Shown here piece by piece: positions 41,368-50,709 of a stretch of DNA of 64,000 nucleotides. Under the pieces are notes generated by a model. The model was not told the origin of the DNA and made no database searches. It worked only from the letters and a program-made list of their open reading frames with translations. The stretch covers positions 1-64,000 of the forward strand of contig JAPOZO010000002.1 of assembly GCA_026706025.1 (NCBI GenBank). The letters are read 5' to 3'. Both the position numbers and the translations under genes were made by a program. The stretch's first letter is position 1. Every line of letters begins with the position of its first letter. The DNA comes from Candidatus Poribacteria bacterium (GTDB taxonomy: Bacteria; Poribacteria; WGA-4E; WGA-3G).

Positions 41368-43548
41368 GTGGAAAGAGACGACGATGTTCAGTTAATTCGC
41401 GAAATTTTGTCAGGCGACGACGAGGCGTTTAACGCTTTAGTCCAAAAGTATGAAAAAAGTGTTCATGCCCTTGTGTGGCGAAAGATAGGCGATTTTCACT
41501 ATGCCGAAGAGATTACGCAAGATGCTTTTCTCCAAGCATACGAAAAACTTTCGACGCTCAAGGACCCCAGCCAATTTGCGGGGTGGCTCTATGTGATTGC
41601 GAATCGGCTTTGCATTGCTTGGATGCGAAAGCAAAGACCTGCGATGCAACCGCTGGATGACACGTCTCTAAAAGCAATAGATAACTTAACTTACGAGCGT
41701 TATATATTGGAGCAGCGCGAATTAGAAGCAACCGAGCGTCGTCATGAAATCGTTGACGGGCTTCTGACAAAACTGCCGGAGAGTGAACGTACGGTAATGA
41801 CCCTCTACTATCTGGGTGAAATGACAACAAAGGAGATAGGCGATTTCTTGAGTGTGTCGGTGAATACGATTGTGAGTCGGCTCCACCGGGCACGAAAGCG
41901 TTTACAAGAGACAGGAGAATTCCTTCAAATGCTAAATAATAATCAGCAACAGAATCTGGCAACGCAGATTACAAACCACCATAGATCGGGCGAATTTGAT
42001 AGGGCTTTAGAGATTAGTGCACGTGCGTTGGAATCCAATCCAGCGGACTTAGAGGCTTATGGTTCTCGATGGAGACTGATAGCCGAAATGTTTCCAGAGG
42101 GAGAGGCGAAAAAAAGGATTTGCCCTGAAATCGAATATATTCTGCAAACACACTCAGAAACTCCGGAAGTATTAAGCACAGCATATTGGGGATATATGCG
42201 CCTTCCTAACCGCACAAAGAATGTCCCAAACAGTTTGTTTGACAAGATACTGCAACACCCTCGAACCGAAATTTATCTCGCTGCATTGTTCGGATTAGTC
42301 GAACGGAGCGAAGAGACAAGTCAGAAATGGCATTATTACCAGCGCGTCATTGATGAGTTCACAGTCTCAGATGTTCCAGTACTATCATGGTATCTGTTAG
42401 CTTATGAAGAAATGCTGAGGTTAGTTGAGCAAGATCGTTCTCTGGCAAGCGAAGGCTTCCTTGATGAACTGATTGACAGCTGCCTTGCAGCACATCTTGC
42501 CTATTGCAAGGAAACACAGCAATATTTCGGTTGGGCTTATACGGAAGCGGTTAAATATCGGTTGAAGTTTAACAACCGATTAGACAAAGCTTATGAAATT
42601 TTAGAGCGTGCTGAAATCCGGTTAGCGGAAGCAGAAGAACGAAAGTGGCTTGTTGAACATAACAAAGGATCCGTAGAAAAAGCGTCCAAGAAAATATCGC
42701 GCCTGCGCGCTGAAATCTACCTCCGGCAGGAGCAATGGAGAGAAGCATACGATGGACTTGTTGCAAACGCTCCGGATTATTTGGAATCTCTCTGGGCAAG
42801 GTTCAACGAGAGCACTATAAATTACTTTTGGATGTTAGGACAGTCAGCAGAAGGTATGAGGGAATGGGAAAAAGCAAGGCGTTACTACGCCGATGCGCAC
42901 TTTGCACCGACGCCTCACTGTGAAAAAGTAAGACGTGACCATGATCCTATCCACTTTGCGCCTACACCTCGTGTGGAAAGTCGGACAGGCTTGGAACGCG
43001 TCTACCATCAAATAAGGCGAGAGGGAACCACTGATACGTTTGAGGCGTTCCTCAAAGACACTGAAGCGGAATATCGGATTCGAGAAGGTGCTGACTGCAA
43101 AAGGATTCGTCAGAAACTTATCACGAACAGACTGAATCAGAAAGCGACGGATTTTCAGTTAGAAACATTGGAAGGAGAGGTCTACACGCTATCAGCGATG
43201 GCTGGAAAGGTTGTTTTGCTTGAGGTTGGGACTTCGTCAAACATCATGCTCCCAGAAGTCAAGATCGTCTATGAGCGATTCAGCAAAATCAACGATGTGG
43301 TTGTCTGGAGCATTAATGATGGTGAAACGCTGCATCAAGTGCAGCAATTTTTAGATGAACATCAGCCCCCTTGGCCCGTTTTACTTGATCCGCATAGGGA
43401 AGTAAAAAAGGCTTATCAAATTAGAGTGATCCCACGTTTTATCTTGATTGATAAAGCGGGCAATTGGCAATACAGTTGTGCAGGTCTGGACTCCATAAAC
43501 GGCCAGCCCTTAATTTGCATGATTGAAGCACTCCTATCAGATGCGTGA
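41368..43548 (+). CDS. ECF sigma factor fused to helical repeats and a degenerate thioredoxin-like domain
   Basis: A 726-residue protein. Residues about 1-180 are an ECF sigma factor: region 2 (FNALVQKYEKSVHALVWR, then EEITQDAFLQAYEKL) and region 4 (LPESERTVMTLYYLGEMTTK, then VSVNTIVSRLHRARKRL). Residues 195-560 are helical, TPR-like. Residues about 590-725 resemble a TlpA/AhpC fold (ATDFQLETLEGEVYTLSAM, GKVVLLEVGTSSNIMLPEV, IRVIPRFILIDKAGN), but the CxxC is replaced by S-S-N-I, so it is not a redox active site. GTG start with TTAGGAG. The stop overlaps the permease region, indicating an operon. The fusion suggests a sensory or scaffold role. Confidence 0.87.
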   Translation: MERDDDVQLIREILSGDDEAFNALVQKYEKSVHALVWRKIGDFHYAEEITQDAFLQAYEKLSTLKDPSQFAGWLYVIANRLCIAWMRKQRPAMQPLDDTSLKAIDNLTYERYILEQRELEATERRHEIVDGLLTKLPESERTVMTLYYLGEMTTKEIGDFLSVSVNTIVSRLHRARKRLQETGEFLQMLNNNQQQNLATQITNHHRSGEFDRALEISARALESNPADLEAYGSRWRLIAEMFPEGEAKKRICPEIEYILQTHSETPEVLSTAYWGYMRLPNRTKNVPNSLFDKILQHPRTEIYLAALFGLVERSEETSQKWHYYQRVIDEFTVSDVPVLSWYLLAYEEMLRLVEQDRSLASEGFLDELIDSCLAAHLAYCKETQQYFGWAYTEAVKYRLKFNNRLDKAYEILERAEIRLAEAEERKWLVEHNKGSVEKASKKISRLRAEIYLRQEQWREAYDGLVANAPDYLESLWARFNESTINYFWMLGQSAEGMREWEKARRYYADAHFAPTPHCEKVRRDHDPIHFAPTPRVESRTGLERVYHQIRREGTTDTFEAFLKDTEAEYRIREGADCKRIRQKLITNRLNQKATDFQLETLEGEVYTLSAMAGKVVLLEVGTSSNIMLPEVKIVYERFSKINDVVVWSINDGETLHQVQQFLDEHQPPWPVLLDPHREVKKAYQIRVIPRFILIDKAGNWQYSCAGLDSINGQPLICMIEALLSDA

Positions 43549-43555
43549 TAATGTG

Positions 43556-45070
43556 ATGTTCCTAACACTCATTCGGCGGGAATTACTCGCCAATCTCATG
43601 ACATTTCGGTTTCTCGTTGCAATGGTTGTCACGCTGCTGCTGGTTGTTGCGAATACCGTTGTACTGATTGCTGATTACGAACGTCGCCTGATAAACTACG
43701 ATACCGCAGTCAAGCAACACCATCAGAAGTTTTTAAAAAGGGCAAGAACCTATTCGGAAATGGAAGGAGCAATCCTCGTAGACCGACCGCCCAACCCACT
43801 GAGTATTTTCAATGCAGGTCTGGATCGACGGCTCGGTAACTCCATCACCGTCAGCCATACCTGCGTGCCAACCCTTTGGGATACCAAATCACACAGTGCA
43901 GATAATCCTTTTCTCAACCTATTTTCCAGTGTCGATCTGGTTTTAATCTTTCAGGTAATTCTCAGTCTACTGGCACTGCTTTTCGCCCATGATGCAATCG
44001 CTGGTGAACGGGAAGCAGGCACGCTCCGCTTGACGATGGCAAACCCCGTCAGTCGTCCTATTATTCTGTTAGCAAAGTACATCAGTGCGATGGTTTGTCT
44101 GATCCTTCCGGTAGTCATGAGTTTGCTGTTTGCATTGATCCTATTTTCTGTGTCGGGGTCAATTTCGTTGAGTGGGGATGATTGGCTCGGGATTGGTGGT
44201 CTTTTGCTCACCTCTATCATCTATCTCTCCGTTTTCTATCTAATAGGTTTGTTAATCTCTGTGGTCACTCGCCGAACTGCGACTGCCTTGATGCTTTCAA
44301 TGGTGATATGGAGTACCCTTGTCCTCATCTATCCAAGTCTTAGCGTATTCGCGGTCAATCGGCTTTGGCAGCCTTCTTCTCAATTGGAAACCGCCTATCG
44401 TGAAATTGAGCAGATTTGGGAAGCGTTTGAAAGAGAACAAACAGATTTCTTGAGGAACGATAGCGTTGAGGGGGAAGATCCGAATTTTAATGTACCGCCT
44501 TCAGGAAGTTACGGGGCTTATCAGATCTCCGACCCGACAACACTCAAGTACTTTAAAGTAGAAAAACGTCATTGGACGCGTATCAAGCCAGACTCAGAAC
44601 CACAGATTCCTCATGTCAAAGCTTACTTTCAATTCTCAGAACCGCGACGGATCCGCGCAGCGGAGAGAACATGGCAGGTTCGACAAAAAGCTTTAGATCA
44701 CGTCTACGTTCGCAAAGCAAACATGGCGAAAAATCTGATGCGACTTTCACCAGCAGCGATGTATGATTTCGCAACTGAAGTGTGGGCTGGAACAGATTTT
44801 CACGGTATCAAGGATTTTATCACAACAACCCAACAGTACCGGCAAACGATTATCGATTATTTCTATGATAAGGAAGCCTTTTCTGCCCGAAAATGGTTCT
44901 CCATTGACCAAGGAAAGGTTGATTGGAGCGATTTACCCCAGTTTTCTTATCATCGAAGAGAGATATGGACCGGCATGCAGCACGCCAGCGGCGATATTGC
45001 CTGTCTGCTACTCATCAATATTGTGCTATTTATGACGACGTTTTTAATCTTTGTGCGACAAGAAGTGTAG
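43556..45070 (+). CDS. ABC-2 type permease
   Basis: A 505-residue membrane protein. First helix FRFLVAMVVTLLLVVANTVVL, then a large extracytoplasmic domain, then five helices with LIFQVILSLLALLFAHDAIAG and the conserved EREAGTLRLTMANPVSRPII loop that contacts the ATPase; a second soluble stretch and a final helix at the C-terminus. ATG at 43556 is chosen because it aligns with the second permease; 43541 is also possible. No ATP-binding subunit is encoded nearby, so it must be elsewhere. Paralogue of the next gene. Confidence 0.85.
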   Translation: MFLTLIRRELLANLMTFRFLVAMVVTLLLVVANTVVLIADYERRLINYDTAVKQHHQKFLKRARTYSEMEGAILVDRPPNPLSIFNAGLDRRLGNSITVSHTCVPTLWDTKSHSADNPFLNLFSSVDLVLIFQVILSLLALLFAHDAIAGEREAGTLRLTMANPVSRPIILLAKYISAMVCLILPVVMSLLFALILFSVSGSISLSGDDWLGIGGLLLTSIIYLSVFYLIGLLISVVTRRTATALMLSMVIWSTLVLIYPSLSVFAVNRLWQPSSQLETAYREIEQIWEAFEREQTDFLRNDSVEGEDPNFNVPPSGSYGAYQISDPTTLKYFKVEKRHWTRIKPDSEPQIPHVKAYFQFSEPRRIRAAERTWQVRQKALDHVYVRKANMAKNLMRLSPAAMYDFATEVWAGTDFHGIKDFITTTQQYRQTIIDYFYDKEAFSARKWFSIDQGKVDWSDLPQFSYHRREIWTGMQHASGDIACLLLINIVLFMTTFLIFVRQEV

Positions 45071-45073
45071 AGT

Positions 45074-45248
45074 AGTTTTCAGTAATCAGTTATCGGTTTG
45101 CCTCGCAGTGAGAGTTAAGAGGATACCTCGCAACAATTGCTCGCTTGGAGTTCTTTAACTAATAATTATTCCACTGGTAACTGCAATCCAAACCACAATT
45201 TCTTAACTGAAAACTGATAACTCTCACTGCGAGGCAAACCGAAAACCA
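45074..45248. repeat. Long imperfect inverted repeat of heptamer type
   Basis: Left arm TTTTCAGTAATCAGTTATCG then GGTTTGCCTCGCAGTGAGAG; right arm CTCTCACTGCGAGGCAAACC. The 20-nt arms GGTTTGCCTCGCAGTGAGAG are perfect reverse complements. This fills the gap between the two permease genes and would fold into a strong hairpin in the mRNA. Confidence 0.8.
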
Positions 45249-46676
45249 ATGTGGCATATCACAAAACGTGAACTCTATGACCATCTGAGCAGTCTGCGGT
45301 TTGCCTTCACAACGGTATTGCTGATTGCACTGATGATCGTCAACGCAATCGGATATTTTGGCGAATACACAGCGCAATCGACGGCATATCAACAAAAGGT
45401 CTCAGCGTCTTTAGATAAAATGAGATCCAATGCAGACAGTCTGTATAATCTGCTTATAGAAGGCCCCGGGACGCTCTACAAAAAACCTTGTACACTCTCC
45501 TTTTGTGCAAACAGCGGTGAAACATTTATACCCGAATCCGCTGATGGCATTGGCGAAGGGGTGTTCATGACATCAAGTCGTTTTTCAATCAGTACGACAT
45601 GGCGAATGAAATACCCACAATCCAATCCAAGCCTACGGGACATTACGCCGGATTATACGAATGTTGATTGGGGAGATATAATCTCCATAGCGTTGAGTTT
45701 GGTTGCAATCCTGTTCACTTTCGACGCGATCTCCTCGGAGCAAGAACGCGGCACATTACGGCTGACGCTGTCCAACAGCATTTCACGCTGCACTGTATTG
45801 GTAAGCAAATTTCTTGCAGCATTAATAACTATCAGTATCCCTTTTTTAATTGCCGCATTAATTAACCTTTTTCTCCTTTACACTTCAGGAAACATTCCAT
45901 TGGCAGCGAGCGAGTGGGGACGATTAGGAGTTATCATTCTTATCGCTTTTGTTTATGTGTCAATCTTCCTGGGATTGGGACTGCTCATATCCTCTCGTGT
46001 GAACAGTTCGTCGATAAGTCTCACGATTCTCTTACTGGTTTGGGTTGTTTGGGTTGTCCTGTTACCCTCCACAATCGGCGCGCTTACCAGTGGCTTACAG
46101 CCGACAATGACGCATAACGAACTTGCCGCCCGTCAACAGTCTCTGGCCTCTCGTTTTTTTGAGCAGTACGATGAGCTTTGGCGTAAAACACCCTCGCGAG
46201 AGATTCCAGCAACAGAGGAAACATTATTATGGTCGAAATACCTCACCGAAGATGCAAGAGACAACCAGAGATTGAATGAAGAACACTTGGATGCTCAGAT
46301 TGCTCAGATTCAACTCGCGAGATCCATAACCCGCATATCGCCTGCGTCAAGCGTCCGTTATGCTGTCGAATCCCTTGCTGGAACCGGTTTCACACGGCAC
46401 GTCCAATTTTTAAAGCAGGTGCGCCGATACGCCGGTGAATTCAGAACGTTTCTCATTGAAACTGATCGTGCCGACCCAGAGAGTCCACATGCACTCGGAC
46501 CCAAAGAAGGGACATCACAAAAGCCGGTGCGCTTTGAATCAATTCCTAAATTTGAAGATCGCATCAGTTTCAGTGGTGCCTACACCGCTGCAGCTACGGA
46601 TCTTTTGTTATTATTGTTGTTTTTTGTAGTGTTATTCGTAGGTACGTTTCTTTCCTTCCTCTATGTTGACATCTAA
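45249..46676 (+). CDS. ABC-2 type permease
   Basis: A 475-residue permease paralogous to the previous gene: TM1 FAFTTVLLIALMIVNAIGY, extracytoplasmic domain, then ISIALSLVAILFTFDAISS, SSEQERGTLRLTLSNSISRC, and several more helices. The C-terminal helix LLLLLLFFVVLFVGTFLSF ends the protein. Together the two permeases could form a heterodimeric exporter. No ATPase is adjacent. It precedes the BlaI operator region by about 25 nt. Confidence 0.85.
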   Translation: MWHITKRELYDHLSSLRFAFTTVLLIALMIVNAIGYFGEYTAQSTAYQQKVSASLDKMRSNADSLYNLLIEGPGTLYKKPCTLSFCANSGETFIPESADGIGEGVFMTSSRFSISTTWRMKYPQSNPSLRDITPDYTNVDWGDIISIALSLVAILFTFDAISSEQERGTLRLTLSNSISRCTVLVSKFLAALITISIPFLIAALINLFLLYTSGNIPLAASEWGRLGVIILIAFVYVSIFLGLGLLISSRVNSSSISLTILLLVWVVWVVLLPSTIGALTSGLQPTMTHNELAARQQSLASRFFEQYDELWRKTPSREIPATEETLLWSKYLTEDARDNQRLNEEHLDAQIAQIQLARSITRISPASSVRYAVESLAGTGFTRHVQFLKQVRRYAGEFRTFLIETDRADPESPHALGPKEGTSQKPVRFESIPKFEDRISFSGAYTAAATDLLLLLLFFVVLFVGTFLSFLYVDI

Positions 46677-46700
46677 GGAGCCCTCTGTTGGGTTAATTCA

Positions 46701-46831
46701 TGTTAAATTTTTTAGCATTTTCATTTGACATAATTTTCTGTAAATGCTAAAATATTAGCATATTCCCTTATTTGTGCTAAATTTTTAGCATATTTTCATT
46801 TATCGCCTTCATAAGTGCTGAAATATTAGCA
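46701..46831. promoter_or_regulatory. Array of four BlaI/MecI-type operators
   Basis: Four near-palindromes: 46701-46717 (TGTTAAATTTTTTAGCA), 46745-46760 (TGCTAAAATATTAGCA, perfect dyad), 46775-46790 (TGCTAAATTTTTAGCA) and 46816-46831 (TGCTGAAATATTAGCA). Spacing is 44, 30 and 41 nt. They fill the region just before the BlaI gene, so BlaI most likely represses its own operon by multi-dimer binding. Confidence 0.85.
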
Positions 46832-46853
46832 CATTACCGAAAGAGGTAAAAAA

Positions 46854-47243
46854 ATGGAAGACTATGGTACTCTCAAACTGAGTCGTCGAGAACGGCAAAT
46901 CATGGATATCGTCTATCAACGCGGCCACGTTTCCGTTGCTGATGTTCTTAAAGACCTTCCGGATCCACCGAGCTACTCTACAGTTCGGGCACTGTTGCGG
47001 ATCTTGGAGGAGAAGGGGTATCTCACCCACAAAAAAGATGGCAAACGTTACATCTATCGTCCGACGCAACCACGCCATCTCGCAGGACGTTCCGCGCTCA
47101 AACAGATTTTCCAGACATTTTTTGATAAATCCATTGAGAAAACGGTCATTGCACTGGTTTCCGAGGCGGACCTCTCGGATGAGGAACTTGACCGTTTAAG
47201 CCGACTTATTGAGCAAGCGAAAAAGGGAGACACTTCATCATGA
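46854..47243 (+). CDS. BlaI/MecI/CopY family transcriptional repressor
   Basis: A 129-residue winged-helix repressor. LSRRERQIMDIVYQRGHVSV, DVLKDLPDPPSYSTVRALLR and ILEEKGYLTHKKDGKRYIYR are the family signature; the Pro-rich turn DPPSYSTV precedes the recognition helix. Cleavage by the adjacent M56 protease would usually occur between the two domains. SD AGAGGT, overlap of 4 nt with the protease gene. Binds the operator array upstream. Confidence 0.95.
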   Translation: MEDYGTLKLSRRERQIMDIVYQRGHVSVADVLKDLPDPPSYSTVRALLRILEEKGYLTHKKDGKRYIYRPTQPRHLAGRSALKQIFQTFFDKSIEKTVIALVSEADLSDEELDRLSRLIEQAKKGDTSS

Positions 47244-48481
47244 TGCGATTTATTGAAACACTCTACGCAGACCCATTGCTGAAATTTCTCGTTGACACCA
47301 CGATGAAAAGCTTGGTTATTTTCGCCGTTGCAGGTTTATTCGCATTCTGCCTCCGCCACAAGTCGGCGGCGGTGCGCGGTTTCGTTTGGAGCATGGCAAT
47401 TGTCGGATGCATTATCGTTCCACTGTTTTCTCTCATACTTCCGAAGTGGGAACTCGGTATTTTACCGGTGGAAGCACCAGTCTCAATTGCTCAGAACCAA
47501 TTGTCACCAAAGCCGGTATCGTCAACACCAATCACACCGACACCGCCGCAACCTGATCCGGTGACCAATCAGAGTAGTCCCTTTATTGCACTGCAGTGGA
47601 CAGACTGGATGGCGGTAGCCTGGGCGGGTGTTGGACTGTTTCTTCTCATCCGTTTGATTGTCGGAATCGGTGCTGTCTGGCATATTTCTGCTCGTAGTAA
47701 CAACTTTAGCCGCGCTGTCGAGCAGTTCCAATCCAATGGGAATCAACGAGTAAATGTCCGTCTCAGCAATGGGGTTACAGTACCAATGGTTTGGGGTTTC
47801 TTACGTCCTGTGATTTTGCTGCCAGTTGATGCGGAGCAGTGGCAAACCGAGCGGCTCCGCGCTGTTCTCCTACACGAATTGGCACATATCAAACGATGGG
47901 ATTGGACGCTGCAGATGGTCGCACAGATAACCTGTGCAGTCTACTGGTTTAATCCGTTCGTATGGTTTGCAGTGCGTCGGATGCGAATCGAAGCAGAGCA
48001 AGCCTGCGACGACCAAGTGCTAAACGCCGGATATCAATCAACCAACTATGCCCAACTTCTGCTTGATATTACACGCAACGTAAAAATAGCAAAGGCGACT
48101 TCGCGTGTAACTGTTGCGATAGCACACTCCTCAAAGATTGAAAGACGACTCCGAACCGTCCTCGCTGAAAATCTGAATCGGCATCCGGTGAGGAAAGCAG
48201 CTGTCGCGGTAGGACTACTCGTCCTCATCGGATTTGCTGTCCCGATCGGAACGATGCGTTTAACACAAGCAGCTAACACAGAAGAGGTACCGCACCAACA
48301 AATTCAGGAGACATCCAAATCGCAACCAACACCAGAGGAATTGTTGCCAAAACCCAGTGCGCATGGACAAGACGCAGCTTTAAAGCAGGACAAAAAAGAT
48401 ATTGAAATCTGCACTCAAAATTTGCTCGCGATTGCCAAAGCAATCCAAACCTACCAGAAGGAACACAACGATTTTCCATAG
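47240..48481 (+). CDS. BlaR1-like M56 membrane metallopeptidase
   Basis: A 413-residue M56 family sensor protease. Membrane helices at about 15-40, 45-70, and 105-130, and the zinc site in LLHELAHIKRWDW (HExxH) at about 209-221 with a later Glu in RMRIEAEQACDDQVL. The C-terminal part after about 320 has a helix and an extracytoplasmic stretch ending NLLAIAKAIQTYQKEHNDFP, the start of a domain seen in Planctomycete/Poribacterial proteins, but it stops early (TAG). A frameshifted continuation seems to lie in another frame up to 48656. Senses a signal and inactivates BlaI. Confidence 0.88.
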   Translation: MMRFIETLYADPLLKFLVDTTMKSLVIFAVAGLFAFCLRHKSAAVRGFVWSMAIVGCIIVPLFSLILPKWELGILPVEAPVSIAQNQLSPKPVSSTPITPTPPQPDPVTNQSSPFIALQWTDWMAVAWAGVGLFLLIRLIVGIGAVWHISARSNNFSRAVEQFQSNGNQRVNVRLSNGVTVPMVWGFLRPVILLPVDAEQWQTERLRAVLLHELAHIKRWDWTLQMVAQITCAVYWFNPFVWFAVRRMRIEAEQACDDQVLNAGYQSTNYAQLLLDITRNVKIAKATSRVTVAIAHSSKIERRLRTVLAENLNRHPVRKAAVAVGLLVLIGFAVPIGTMRLTQAANTEEVPHQQIQETSKSQPTPEELLPKPSAHGQDAALKQDKKDIEICTQNLLAIAKAIQTYQKEHNDFP

Positions 48482-48656
48482 TATTCTCAAACCAGATGTG
48501 GCTGTGTCAAATTGGGAACGCGTTAGTGATCTCACAGTAAACCTGATTGAACATTCGCAAACAGGTTTGTACCTAATTGCTAAAAACGATTTAGAAAACA
48601 TGACAAATGGTGTCTTTGCTAAATTCCAGAAACTATTTTTGCAAAGTGAAAAATAA
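48482..48656 (+). pseudogene. Frameshifted remnant after the BlaR1-like gene
   Basis: In a shifted frame the sequence reads ILKPDVAVSNWERVSDLTVN then LIEHSQTGLYLIAKNDLENM and ends LFLQSEK before TAA. It has coding character but no start, so it may be the lost end of the BlaR1-like gene or of another protein. Confidence 0.4.
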
Positions 48657-48702
48657 ATCAATAGGATGTGTCCTAATCGTCCTAACAGCAGGAGTCAAAA
48701 CA

Positions 48703-50691
48703 GTGATAGACCTTCGTAACGTGCTAAGCACTTCAGCGAATGTCCCAGTGCAAGCACATTGGGATCCGATTGAAAATACAACACATAATTTGCCTTGGGC
48801 AACAGAAGAAAAGTTTAATCGATCCAAAACACAGTGGCAAGAACCGGTGGACATGGCGTGGGAAGAGTGGTTGAGGTTATTCAACCCCGGACCTGCACAT
48901 CCACTGAAGAACTACAGTACAACCGATTTTCAAGTCTTTCTCCCGCCATCAACCGCTAAGGTCGGGGATGTCTGGGACTTGAATCCGGAGGGGATTCTCC
49001 CCTTTCTTCAACAGTTTCATCCAGGCGCAACTCAGAAGGAGGCGAAAGCGTGCTTACGGGCAATTTCGTCCGAATATGCTGACATCGTTTTCCGAATCCA
49101 TGCGCGCTTTACGCTGAACGCGTCTATTGATGCCTACTTGAGACCAGCGCAATTTACCGGACATCTAATAATCAATCACGACACTGGAACGATTTGTCAA
49201 TGGACGTTATCGCTTCCGAACCGCAATAGTAATGTTGATATGGGTGCTTTTAGAAGTTTCGATATAGGGTTTGTGCCTCGTATGGAACTCTGTAGTTTAT
49301 CGGAGACACAGCCAGAATCGATTGCTTGGGAAACCGTTATCACTGAGGAAGAGGTGGCGAAGAAGTTTGAGAGTTCGCTCTATAAATTCACTGAAATTGA
49401 GTGGACCCCGATTGAGGATGCCGTTAAACGCTCGAAAGCACTGAATCGCCCGATTCATGCGGTGCTTTTATTCGGTGTACTTGACGATGAATCCTGCTGA
49501 GGGACGGGCAAAAGTTTGAGAGCGGGTCCGCTCTCCTCACCGAAAATTATCAATTTACTCAACACGCACTTCGTAAACGTTTGGGTTCTGCTGAGAGATG
49601 TACCTGAGCTGCAAGCCGGTGCCAAAGGAGCAAACGCAGCTGCCTTGGCAACGAAACTCCGACAACATTACGCCAGTGCTGTGGACATTCTGACACTCAC
49701 CCCTGACTTGGAAGTGATTGAGCATCTGTGCAGCTGGAACTTATACCATCCCTATTATTCGCATCGTAGTGAGGGAATGCCTCGATATTTAGAATTGTTA
49801 AGGTCATCTGCGGGCGTGGAAGTTGCGGCACAAGAACTGAGCGAAGATCTCAACGAGACAACCACCGAAAAATCTATCGCCGATTTGGAAACGAAACTTC
49901 AGCGACAGCCGGATCATGAAAGTCTTTTGGATATCTACCCAATGCTTGCCCGCCTCTATGTTGAAAGTGGACGGGAAAAAGATTTGGATCAACTTATCGG
50001 CCGTTTCAAAGTTGTTATGAATCCTGAAAACCTTCAAGATCATTTGACCCTCAGTTATCTGCTTAAGAAGGCAAATCGGGACGAGGATGTGCTTCAGCTT
50101 TTTAAGGAACTTGAAGCGCAGTACCCGGAAAAACTTAGTCTGTCCCAGAGAATTGCAGATATCCATGAAGCGTCAGGCAACACTGAACTCGCGATAGAAT
50201 ACCTCAGCAAGATCAAGCCTCCGTTGATGTTGCTTGGAAAACCTGTTCCGGATTTTTCTGCAACCGACCTTGATGGCAAACCGATCTCGCTCCAACAATA
50301 TCGCGGGAAAGTCGTTCTGCTTGATTTCTGGGCGGTCTGGCACAGTTTCTGCATCGGGGATGTACTGAATGTCAAAAAGATTTACAATACCTATAAAGAT
50401 CAGGGATTTGAGGTCATTGGTGTCAGCCTTGATACTGATGAAACGAAGCTGCGAAACTACCTCAAGGAAAATGACATCCCTTGGCAGCAAATTTATAGTG
50501 GTCTGGAAAAACAGTGTCCGCTTGTGAAACAGTATGACGTTAAATCTATTCCAGCACGGTGGCTTATTGATAGAGATGGCACGTTAATCGCCCATGAAGC
50601 CAACCATAAGTTAATCTCCAGCAAAGGTAGACAGACAGATTTAGAGAAGTTGGTGGCAGCGGCGGTGTCGGCTAAATCTAAGAACCAATAG
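48703..50691 (+). CDS. Thioredoxin-like protein with in-frame TGA (candidate selenoprotein)
   Basis: Reads through TGA at 49498-49500 to give 662 residues with Sec at 266. GTG at 48703 follows an AGGAG site; a longer frame from 48607 adds a hydrophobic segment. Residues 1-240 are beta-rich and unrecognised. Then HAVLLFGVLDDESC-TGA-GTGKSL resembles a thioredoxin-like (DUF255-type) strand and CxxC turn, with Cys265 next to Sec266; SPKIINLLNTHFVNVWV continues it. A TPR-like section follows, then a TlpA domain (PDFSATDLDGKPISLQQYRG, LLDFWAVWHSFC, DVKSIPARWLIDRDG) whose first Cys is His. Located after BlaI/BlaR1. A stop mutation is the alternative but both halves are clean. Confidence 0.78.
49518..49535 (+). 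promoter_or_regulatory. Candidate SECIS-like hairpin after TGA of the thioredoxin-like gene
   Basis: GAGAGCGGGTCCGCTCTC forms a 7-bp perfect GC-rich stem with loop GGUC, 25-28 nt after the TGA. The E. coli fdhF SECIS loop contains the same GGUC tetranucleotide. The best of the three hairpins in this window. Confidence 0.6.
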
Positions 50692-50709
50692 CCGCGTCCC
50701 ACCGAAAAG

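Noticed and set aside
48479-48484. Stop at the end of the BlaR1-like gene as a recoded codon
   Set aside because: It is TAG, not TGA, and no in-frame domain continues; truncation or frameshift is a better explanation.
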